Source of the DNA: Clostridia bacterium
GTDB lineage: Bacteria; Bacillota; Clostridia; Oscillospirales; CAG-272
Direction: 5' to 3'
NCBI GenBank assembly: GCA_017397175.1
Contig: JAFQKA010000029.1
Location: 1 to 53,812 of the forward strand
DNA: 53,812 bases
In this document: positions 7,667-13,956 of the stretch, in pieces
Position numbering within the stretch: the first letter of the stretch is position 1
Layout: each line of letters opens with the position of its first letter
Translations under genes and position numbers: made by a program
Notes under the pieces: generated by a model
Databases searched by the model: none
Told to the model about the DNA's origin: nothing
What the model saw: only the letters and a program-made list of their open reading frames with translations

Positions 7667-8134
7667 ATGAGGGCTTTCAGGGTTGCGTTGATAGGACATA
7701 GGTCGGTAGAGGATTATTTTAGGGTTGAAAAAGAGCTGAATAGGGTGATAACGAGTTTGATTTGTGAAAAGGAATTTGTTGAGTTTCGATTAGGGAGAAA
7801 CGGAGAGTTTGATATTATGGCTGCTTCGTGCATTAAAAACGTGCAGCATAGTTTGGACAGGCGTAATTCAGAGATGACCCTTGTGCTTGCTTATCCTGTG
7901 GCTGACATGGAATATTACGCAAAATATTATGACAATGTGCTGATTCCGCAGGAGATCGAAGGGCTTCACTTTAAAAGGGCAATTACCGAGAGAAACAAAT
8001 GGCTCGTTGAAAACTGCGATCTCTTTATTGCTTATGCGAAAAATGTTAGTGGGGGTGCTGGCAGTGCTGTTCGCTATGCCGAAAGGATCGGAACTCCGAT
8101 CTTTAACCTTTCGGATTATGTGGACGGAGTATAA
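7667..8134 (+). CDS. SLOG (YpsA/DUF1273-like) nucleotide-binding protein
   Basis: 155 residues. It begins with a Rossmann-like FRVALIGHRSVEDYF, has an internal FRLGRNGEFDIMAAS segment, and ends with ENCDLFIAYAKNVSGGAGSAVRYAERIGTPIFNL, the Gly-rich loop and 'consistent use of proximity' layout of SLOG proteins that bind nucleotides or ADP-ribose derivatives. No signal peptide or membrane segment. Function in this subgroup is unknown; SLOG proteins are often ligand sensors in stress or phage-conflict systems. It is a lone gene opposite an XRE regulator. Codon use is AT-richer than in the flanking housekeeping genes, which may mean transfer. GGGAGGG lies before the ATG. Confidence 0.75.
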   Translation: MRAFRVALIGHRSVEDYFRVEKELNRVITSLICEKEFVEFRLGRNGEFDIMAASCIKNVQHSLDRRNSEMTLVLAYPVADMEYYAKYYDNVLIPQEIEGLHFKRAITERNKWLVENCDLFIAYAKNVSGGAGSAVRYAERIGTPIFNLSDYVDGV

Positions 8135-8261
8135 TTTTTGCAAAAAGTCAAGATTGTTGAATTTAAGTTTACAATTGACGTGTATAATATGGTAAAATGA
8201 ATGAATTTTCAAGAGTTTTTCGAAAATTCTTAAAAATATTTACATTTTTATAAAAAAGTAT

Positions 8262-8289
8262 TTGATTTTTTCAAAAAAAGTGGTATAAT
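8262..8289 (+). promoter_or_regulatory. Promoter of the response regulator gene
   Basis: TTGATT (8262-8267), 16 bp, TATAAT (8284-8289) with an extended -10 TGG. Leaves a leader of about 128 nt before the start codon. The AT-rich stretch 8135-8261 upstream holds nothing else that I can assign. Confidence 0.75.
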
Positions 8290-8343
8290 ATTAAACACAA
8301 TGTTATGAAAAACACAATATTTTATAAATCGTTTGATAAAATT

Positions 8344-8358
8344 CGTGAAATTTTCACG
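8344..8358. promoter_or_regulatory. Palindrome in response-regulator leader
   Basis: CGTGAAATTTTCACG, perfect 7-bp arms around one base, about 50 bp downstream of the predicted transcription start. Possible operator or small hairpin. Confidence 0.35.
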
Positions 8359-8423
8359 TATTAATCACTGTATATTCCCGTAAGTAAAATAAAATTGAAA
8401 TAAACCCAAGGAGGAAATTCACC

Positions 8424-9116
8424 ATGATGGACACAAAAATTTTGCTTATAGATGATGATCCCAACATATGCGATCTCATAAAGATATACCTTGAAAACGA
8501 GGGCTATGACGTAAAAGTGGCTTCCGACGGCGTGGAGGGACTTACATATTTTAAGATGTACGAGCCTGATCTCGTGCTGCTTGACATAATGCTCCCCAAA
8601 AAGGACGGTTGGCAGGTCTGCCGTGAGATCCGCGAGCAGTCCTCAAAGCCTATCATTATGGTTACCGCGAAGAATGAGGTCTTTGATAAGGTGCTGGGAC
8701 TTGAGCTTGGAGCGGACGATTTCGTTACAAAGCCATTTAATATCAAGGAGCTTTCCGCGAGGGTCAAGGCGGTGCTTCGCCGTTGCAATACCCGCAGCAC
8801 TCAAAGCGACGATGACGTTGTGAAGTTCCACAACATCGAGATCAGCTTGCAGAAATACGAACTGAAGCTCTGCGGTAAGTCTGTTGACGTGCCTCCCAAG
8901 GAGCTGGAGCTTCTTTATTTCCTGGCGTCAAACTCCAATCACGTTTTTACACGCGATCAGCTGCTTGATAAGGTTTGGGGATTTGACTATCTGGGCGACT
9001 CCAGAACGGTTGACGTTCACGTAAAGCGTCTCAGAGAAAAGCTTGAGGGCGTTTCAAACAAGTGGACTCTCAAGACAGTCTGGGGCGTAGGCTACAAGTT
9101 TGAGATATTAGGATAA
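8424..9116 (+). CDS. OmpR/PhoB-family response regulator, orphan
   Basis: 230 residues. Receiver domain (1-118): acidic pocket DDD at 10-12, phospho-acceptor Asp54 in LVLLDIMLPKKDG, Thr81 in MVTAKN and Lys103 in TKPF. Winged-helix DNA-binding domain (about 130-228) with ELELLYFLASNSNHVFTRDQLLDKVWG and SRTVDVHVKRLREKL. A membrane histidine kinase would normally follow, but the next gene is htrA, as though the kinase were lost from a WalR-like locus. Partner kinase unknown. Two Met codons are possible starts (8424 or 8427); AAGGAGG lies before both. Confidence 0.95.
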   Translation: MMDTKILLIDDDPNICDLIKIYLENEGYDVKVASDGVEGLTYFKMYEPDLVLLDIMLPKKDGWQVCREIREQSSKPIIMVTAKNEVFDKVLGLELGADDFVTKPFNIKELSARVKAVLRRCNTRSTQSDDDVVKFHNIEISLQKYELKLCGKSVDVPPKELELLYFLASNSNHVFTRDQLLDKVWGFDYLGDSRTVDVHVKRLREKLEGVSNKWTLKTVWGVGYKFEILG

Positions 9117-9122
9117 AACAAG

Positions 9123-9158
9123 GTGCCGATGCGGTTCGCTCTGCATTGGCACTTTTCT
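9123..9158 (+). terminator. Terminator-like hairpin between response regulator and htrA
   Basis: 12-bp stem (GTGCCGATGCGG with CTGCATTGGCAC, two G-T pairs, 6-nt loop) followed by TTTTCTC. The htrA RBS starts a few bases later, so it may be an attenuator rather than the operon end. Confidence 0.55.
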
Positions 9159-9170
9159 CAGAGGGAAGAT

Positions 9171-10430
9171 ATGGAAGAGAACAAATTTGAAAATATACAA
9201 CAACAGCCGCAGGCAGAGCAGACAGAGGTGGGTGCTACCGAACCTGTTGCTGATAAAACTCCCGCGATGCAACCCGAAAAATTGAAATTCAACTGGAATT
9301 ACAGCGCCCAGGACGAATACAACAATAAAAAACAAAGGCGAGAAAGCCGCAAGAGTACATTGCTATACACGGTGACGGCACTGGTGGTGTTCGCTCTCGG
9401 ATTTGCGGGCATCGGTGCGGTGGCGTTGCTTGACAGCTATACACACATCACTCAGACCATAGAAAAGGAAAACGTGGTTTACATCAGGGATACGGACAGC
9501 GATATGCTGTCGGTTACCGAGATCGCGGGACTTGTAAAGCCATCGGTGGTGGTTATTGAGTGCATGGGAGAAGATGACAGCTCGGCCGGATCCGGATTTA
9601 TTATCGGCGAGGACGGGTATATTGCTACCAACTATCACGTTGTGGCAAAAGCCAAAGCGGTAAAGGTCACTCTTTTCAGTGGTGACGAGTACGATGCCGA
9701 AATTGTGGGGGTGGACGCTCTCAGCGATCTGGCACTCCTTAAAATCAATGCAGACGGACTCAGTGCCGCAAAGATTGGAGATTCGGAAAATCTGGTGGTG
9801 GGTGAGTACGTTATTGCCGTGGGCAACCCCTCCGGCAAGGACTACAAGTTCACTGTAACCGACGGAATCATTTCCGCGCTTGAACGAAAGGTCGAGATCA
9901 CGGGCGAAAGCGGCGTGGCGGAAAAGACTATGACATTGATCCAGACCAACGCCGCACTCAACCACGGAAACAGCGGCGGTCCCCTTGTGAATTCCTCGGG
10001 CGAGGTGATCGGCATCAACGTCAGCCGACTTGAAAACGGATACACGGGCGTGGGCTTTTCCATTCCCATAAACGAGGCTATGGAGCTGCTTGAGGAGATA
10101 AGGACCACGGGCGAGGACATTGTGAGAAATTCCACCTCTGTTGCCGTTCGAAAGGCGGTACTCGGAATTACGGGTAAAGCCGTTTCCTCAAAGGCAGGCT
10201 ACGACGTCAGCGGCGTATTGGTCGATTCTGTCAACGAAGGATATGACGCCCACGCCAAAGGAGTGCGGTCGGGTGACATTATTGTTGGAATAAACGGCAA
10301 GGCTGTCGACGATATTGCAGACATCAAGAGCGAGATCGATAAGCTGAGCGCGGACGACAGCGTGAAGCTGAAGATATACCGCAACGGTGAATATATTGAG
10401 ATCACGGTAATGCTGGGATTTGTGAAGTAG
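9171..10430 (+). CDS. htrA: HtrA/DegP-like membrane serine protease (S1C) with PDZ
   Basis: 419 residues. Cytoplasmic N-terminus (1-62) rich in Gln/Glu, one transmembrane helix (63-88), then an extracytoplasmic trypsin-like domain with His156 (ATNYHVVA), Asp186 (LSDLALLKI) and Ser268 (NHGNSGGPL). A single PDZ domain (about 335-419) includes GVRSGDIIVGINGKAV. It degrades or refolds misfolded proteins at the outer face of the membrane. It follows an OmpR-type regulator, as htrA does in WalR loci. Start 9171 chosen: GAGGGA lies 4 nt before it; the codons from 9123 lie in the hairpin. The esterase gene follows after 12 nt, probably co-transcribed. Confidence 0.95.
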   Translation: MEENKFENIQQQPQAEQTEVGATEPVADKTPAMQPEKLKFNWNYSAQDEYNNKKQRRESRKSTLLYTVTALVVFALGFAGIGAVALLDSYTHITQTIEKENVVYIRDTDSDMLSVTEIAGLVKPSVVVIECMGEDDSSAGSGFIIGEDGYIATNYHVVAKAKAVKVTLFSGDEYDAEIVGVDALSDLALLKINADGLSAAKIGDSENLVVGEYVIAVGNPSGKDYKFTVTDGIISALERKVEITGESGVAEKTMTLIQTNAALNHGNSGGPLVNSSGEVIGINVSRLENGYTGVGFSIPINEAMELLEEIRTTGEDIVRNSTSVAVRKAVLGITGKAVSSKAGYDVSGVLVDSVNEGYDAHAKGVRSGDIIVGINGKAVDDIADIKSEIDKLSADDSVKLKIYRNGEYIEITVMLGFVK

Positions 10431-10442
10431 AAAGGTGAAGAA

Positions 10443-11093
10443 ATGAAGAGATCGTATTATCTTTACAGAGGCGGCGAGGTGAATTTGGGCAGTTACGTTT
10501 ATCTCCCCGAGGATTTTGATGCAAGCAGGAAATATCCGATGGTGGTATTTCTTCACGGTGCCGGTGAGCGCGGTGACGGAAGTGAGCAAATGCTCCCTCT
10601 CGTATGCAAAAATGCGCTTCCGAAATATGCCGAGGAGGGAAAGGAATATCCTTTTATTCTCCTTTGCCCGCAGTGTCCCGAAAATATCGTTTGGAACAAC
10701 ATCGTGCTTTCTCTGAAAAAGCTGATAGACCAGATTGCGCTCGAGTATAACGCAGACGCGGATCGCATTTATTGCACGGGAATCAGCATGGGCGGCTACG
10801 GAACGTGGGAAATGGGAATCATATATTCCGACTTTTTTGCCGCTGTGGCGCCCGTTTGCGGAGGCGGATTTGTCTGGCGCGCATCTCAGCTGAAAAATAT
10901 GCCCGTCTGGGCGTTCCATGGGGACGCGGACAACGTTGTGCCCCTTGAAAATTCGCGGATGATGGTCGATGGTGTGAATGCCGCGGGCGGAAACGCGAAA
11001 TTCACCGTTTTCCCCGGGGTTCAGCACAACTCATGGGACAGCGCATACCTTGAGACCGATGTGATCGAGTGGCTTCTTGAACAAAAAAGATAA
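10443..11093 (+). CDS. Cytoplasmic alpha/beta-hydrolase (esterase), paralogue of 3284-4306
   Basis: 216 residues, single domain without signal peptide or anchor. Same motif set as the exported esterase: YLPEDFDASRKYPMV, FLHGAGERGD, GISMGGYGTW (Ser115), FHGDAD (Asp163) and VQHNSW (His195). Similar enzymes are CE1-like esterases or prolyl-oligopeptidase-like hydrolases; substrate unknown. AAAGGTGA is the RBS, 12 nt after htrA. The pair suggests stepwise handling of an esterified substrate outside and inside the cell, which is inference. Confidence 0.85.
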   Translation: MKRSYYLYRGGEVNLGSYVYLPEDFDASRKYPMVVFLHGAGERGDGSEQMLPLVCKNALPKYAEEGKEYPFILLCPQCPENIVWNNIVLSLKKLIDQIALEYNADADRIYCTGISMGGYGTWEMGIIYSDFFAAVAPVCGGGFVWRASQLKNMPVWAFHGDADNVVPLENSRMMVDGVNAAGGNAKFTVFPGVQHNSWDSAYLETDVIEWLLEQKR

Positions 11094-11124
11094 AAAAGGT
11101 GCAGCCTGCAGGCTGCACCTTTTT
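11093..11124. terminator. Bidirectional terminator, esterase / abrB-like
   Basis: Stem AAAAAGGTGCAGCC / GGCTGCACCTTTTT with a 4-nt loop, between convergent genes and overlapping both stop regions. Confidence 0.85.
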
Positions 11125-11365
11125 ATATATTCTTTATCTGATCGAGACAACCTCGGCAAACACGTTTGCCACCGAAAAATACCGCGTTGTCCGCATTTCC
11201 GCAGAAAATGCAGGAGGGTTGGTATTTCTTTAAAATGATCGTGTCCTCATCGGTAAAGATCTCAATAGCATCTTTTTCTTTTATATCCATGGTCTTTCTG
11301 ATCTCCATGGGCAAAACGATCCTGCCAAGCTCATCTACTTTTCGAACGATTCCTGTTGATTTCAT
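11123..11365 (-). CDS. AbrB-family transition regulator with C-terminal zinc-binding tail
   Basis: 80 residues. N-terminal SpoVT/AbrB swapped-hairpin domain (1-50): MKSTGIVRKVDELGRIVLP then EIRKTMDIKEKDAIEIF. The tail carries CIFCG and CRGC, a probable four-cysteine zinc site, a layout seen in clostridial AbrB proteins. AbrB proteins bind DNA as tetramers and repress post-exponential genes. Its N-terminal half is close to SpoVT at 52528-53082. GAAGGAAGG precedes the ATG. Confidence 0.9.
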   Translation of the reverse strand: MKSTGIVRKVDELGRIVLPMEIRKTMDIKEKDAIEIFTDEDTIILKKYQPSCIFCGNADNAVFFGGKRVCRGCLDQIKNI

Positions 11366-11433
11366 TTGCGTTACCTTCCTTCCTCGAAAACTGTAATTAT
11401 TTTGCGTATCTGTAAATTTCTTCCATTGTGCTT

Positions 11434-11462
11434 ATTATATCCTTTTTTGCTGTCGTTGTCAA
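11434..11462 (-). promoter_or_regulatory. Sigma-A promoter of the abrB-like gene
   Basis: Minus strand: TTGACA (11462-11457), 17 bp, TATAAT (11439-11434); both boxes perfect. Confidence 0.85.
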
Positions 11463-11468
11463 GTGTTT

Positions 11469-11498
11469 TTGCAACAAAAACACAATATTTTGTAAAAT
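11469..11498 (+). promoter_or_regulatory. Candidate promoter of the 11659 gene
   Basis: TTGCAA (11469-11474), 18 bp, TAAAAT (11493-11498). Back-to-back with the abrB promoter, leaving a leader of about 150 nt. Confidence 0.45.
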
Positions 11499-11658
11499 AA
11501 TTTTGTCTTTTCGCGATATGTTGTGTCGAATTATGACGGAACAAACGTCAAAAAGTCGGTTTTCGTTTTGCGGCAAAAGGGTATGCAGGTCTTTTTGCGT
11601 TCGGCGAATATTCGGGCGAAAAACGGTCGAAAATTTACACGGGAAAGGGGGGATGCAA

Positions 11659-11925
11659 ATGCTCAAGGGCTGTCAGAAGCAGGTAGTGGTCCTGAGAGGG
11701 AAGTGCGGCGATATTTTTGAGGAGGCTTATTTTATTTTGCGCTCGGGTACATCGAGGGCAGCTTTACCCGAAATGCTTTGCGAGGCAAATCGGATAGTGG
11801 AGGCCACCAAGCCTTGCCCTCAAAAGAAAAAAAGACTGTCACCTTACGTAAAAGGTATGATCGTTTTTGCTGTTGGATTTGCTGTAGGAGCGGGGATCGT
11901 ATTGCTGTCGGTGTCAATAGCTTGA
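11659..11925 (+). CDS. Small single-pass membrane protein, unknown function
   Basis: 88 residues from ATG 11659 (a second ATG at 11653 is possible; the GGGGGG RBS is better spaced for 11659). A soluble N-terminal part with GCQKQVVVLRGKCGDIFEEAYFILR is followed by a basic stretch KKKKR and one C-terminal transmembrane helix (about 65-86). This matches a small clostridial protein type of unknown function that I recall only loosely. Its stop codon overlaps the -35 box of the rnj promoter. Confidence 0.65.
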   Translation: MLKGCQKQVVVLRGKCGDIFEEAYFILRSGTSRAALPEMLCEANRIVEATKPCPQKKKRLSPYVKGMIVFAVGFAVGAGIVLLSVSIA

Positions 11926-11950
11926 CAAAACAGCCAAAATGTGGTATAAT
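11922..11950 (+). promoter_or_regulatory. Sigma-A promoter of rnj
   Basis: TTGACA (11922-11927), 17 bp, TATAAT (11945-11950) with extended TGG. Perfect consensus. The TTGA overlaps the stop codon of the preceding gene. It gives an approximately 180-nt leader. Confidence 0.9.
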
Positions 11951-11987
11951 ACCGGGCGATGGGTTTATCCCGCTTGACCGTTTGCGT

Positions 11988-12073
11988 CCTTTGCGGCGCG
12001 TTTTTAAATTGAATTTGAAACCTTTAGTCCCCCTGTCGGGTCGTGTGACGGGTGCGGCAAAGGTTACTTTTTT
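11988..12073 (+). promoter_or_regulatory. rnj leader with terminator/antiterminator geometry
   Basis: A terminator-like hairpin: AACCTTT (12019-12025) pairs with AAAGGTT (12059-12065), with an inner stem CCC-GTC/GACGGG (12031-12052), followed by T6 at 12068-12073. An upstream CCTTTGC (11988-11994) can pair with GCAAAGG (12057-12063), using the same right arm and excluding the terminator. This is the geometry of an attenuator. Not a known riboswitch class that I recognise, and no T-box sequence is present. Confidence 0.4.
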
Positions 12074-12135
12074 CATGCTTATTTACATATTATATCAGAG
12101 ATGCTGTACGCATCGGAAAGGAATTTACAGAATAT

Positions 12136-13809
12136 ATGGCAAAAAAGCCTGCGGGCAAAATCAAAATTATTCCTCTTGGCGGCTTGTGTGAGATCGGAAA
12201 GAACATGACCGTCATTGAGTATGAGGAGGATCTGATCGTTGTAGATTGCGGTCTGGGCTTTCCCGATGAGGAGATGCTGGGTATAGACCTGGTCATTCCC
12301 GACATGACTTATCTTGAGAAAAACGCCGACAGGATCAAGGGCGTTTTCCTGACTCACGGTCACGAGGATCACATCGGTGCGATCCCGTATATGCTCAGAA
12401 GCATAAATCCTCCTATCTACGGTACCAAGCTGACCTTGGGTATCATCAAAAACAAGCTTGAAGAGTTCCGTCTTCCCGAAAATCCCAAACTGAAAACGGT
12501 CAAGGCGGGGGACGTGATCAAGGCGGGACAGATGAGCGTTGAGTTTATTCACGTCAACCACTCTATTGCCGACGCTTGCTGTCTTGCAATAAACACACCT
12601 CTCGGAACTATTCTGCACACGGGAGATTTCAAGTTGGATCTGACACCTATCGACGGCGAGATGATGAATCTTACCCGTCTGGGTGAGCTTGGCAAGAAGG
12701 GTGTGTTGGCGCTTCTGTGCGAGTCTACAAATGCAGAACGACCCGGCATGACACCCTCCGAAAAAAAGGTCGGTGAATCTCTTGACTATATTTTCTCCAC
12801 AAACCGTGACAAGAGACTTGTGATCGCGACCTTCTCCTCAAACGTTCATCGCGTTCAGCAGATAATCGATATTTCAGCTGCTCACGGTCGAAAGGTGGCA
12901 ATAACGGGACGCAGTATGCTCAACATCGTCGGTGCCGCTACCGAGCTTGGCTACATGAACGTTCCAAAGGGACTTATTGTTGACGTTGGGGAGCTGAAGC
13001 GCTTCAAGCCCGAGGAGATAACTCTTATTACAACGGGCAGCCAGGGTGAGCCTATGTCCGCTCTTTACAGAATGGCATTTTCCGACCACGATAAGATAAA
13101 GTTGGGCGCAAAGGATCTTGTTATTCTTTCCTCCAGTGCGATTCCCGGAAACGAAAAGCTCATCGGCAAGATCATTAACGAATTGACAAAGAACGGGATC
13201 AGCGTTCTTCACGACGCTGTGGTTGAGGTCCACGTTTCGGGACACGCCTGCCAGGAGGAGCTGAAGCTGATGCAGGGCCTTACAAAGCCCAAATATTTTA
13301 TGCCCGTCCACGGTGAATACAGACATCTTGCCGCCAATTGCGAGCTGGCAAAGTCAATGGGCATTCCCGCAAATAACATCTTCGTTTCCGAGATCGGAAA
13401 GGTCCTTGAGATCGACGCAAAGGGCGCAAGATGGGCAGGCACTGTTCCTGCGGGCAAGGTTCTGGTCGACGGATTTGGCGTCGGTGACGTAGGAAACATC
13501 GTTTTGCGCGACCGCAGACATCTTTCACAGGACGGTCTTATTGTGGTGGTCGCTACCATCGACGAGGCGGATAAACTGATCATCTCCGGTCCCGACATCG
13601 TTTCCCGCGGATTCGTTTACGTCCGTGAGTCGGAGGCTTTGATGGACGAGATCAAGGAGGTCGCGGTAAGCTCTATATGCGAAAGTCTCAATGGGCGGCA
13701 TTACGACAGAATGACCCTTAAAACAAAGGTCAAGGACGATCTTTCAAAATACCTTTATTCAAAAACCAAGCGCAAGCCCATGGTGCTTCCAATAATAATG
13801 AATGTATAA
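12136..13809 (+). CDS. rnj: Ribonuclease J
   Basis: 557 residues, the usual length. Metallo-beta-lactamase core with THGHEDH (His74, His76, Asp78, His79), a beta-CASP insert, and the C-terminal dimerisation domain (GVGDVGNIVLRDRRHLSQDG, GFVYVRES). RNase J is a zinc-dependent 5'-to-3' exonuclease and endonuclease central to mRNA decay and rRNA maturation in Firmicutes. Start 12136 is where MAKKPAGKIKIIPLGG begins; GGAAAGGAA lies about 12 nt upstream, somewhat far. A structured leader precedes it. RNase J autoregulation through the leader is possible. Confidence 0.96.
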   Translation: MAKKPAGKIKIIPLGGLCEIGKNMTVIEYEEDLIVVDCGLGFPDEEMLGIDLVIPDMTYLEKNADRIKGVFLTHGHEDHIGAIPYMLRSINPPIYGTKLTLGIIKNKLEEFRLPENPKLKTVKAGDVIKAGQMSVEFIHVNHSIADACCLAINTPLGTILHTGDFKLDLTPIDGEMMNLTRLGELGKKGVLALLCESTNAERPGMTPSEKKVGESLDYIFSTNRDKRLVIATFSSNVHRVQQIIDISAAHGRKVAITGRSMLNIVGAATELGYMNVPKGLIVDVGELKRFKPEEITLITTGSQGEPMSALYRMAFSDHDKIKLGAKDLVILSSSAIPGNEKLIGKIINELTKNGISVLHDAVVEVHVSGHACQEELKLMQGLTKPKYFMPVHGEYRHLAANCELAKSMGIPANNIFVSEIGKVLEIDAKGARWAGTVPAGKVLVDGFGVGDVGNIVLRDRRHLSQDGLIVVVATIDEADKLIISGPDIVSRGFVYVRESEALMDEIKEVAVSSICESLNGRHYDRMTLKTKVKDDLSKYLYSKTKRKPMVLPIIMNV

Positions 13810-13862
13810 TTTTTGAACGTGCTGTGTAGGAAATGCAAAAAAATTCAGCGTGCGTTCAAAAA
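13810..13862. repeat. Inverted repeat after rnj
   Basis: TTTTTGAACG (13810-13819) and its perfect complement CGTTCAAAAA (13853-13862) enclose about 33 nt, with further pairing inside (TGCTG/CAGCG). It begins right at the rnj stop codon but lacks a downstream T run, so it may be an mRNA 3'-end structure rather than a classical terminator. TATAAT at 13892-13897 may be the -10 box of the next gene; no clear -35. Confidence 0.45.
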
Positions 13863-13956
13863 CCCTTCATGAAATAATCATGAGTTAAAGGTATAATATA
13901 CAAGATATATCCTCGAAAGGACATAAAGAAAATTAAAATTAAGGCGGTACCCTAAA

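Noticed and set aside
11397-11666. Minus-strand 89-codon open frame upstream of the abrB-like gene
   Set aside because: It overlaps two good back-to-back promoters and lacks an RBS and homologous features.
11951-12135. T-box or known riboswitch in the rnj leader
   Set aside because: No T-box sequence (GGGTGG-type) and no recognisable riboswitch core; kept only as an unclassified attenuator candidate.
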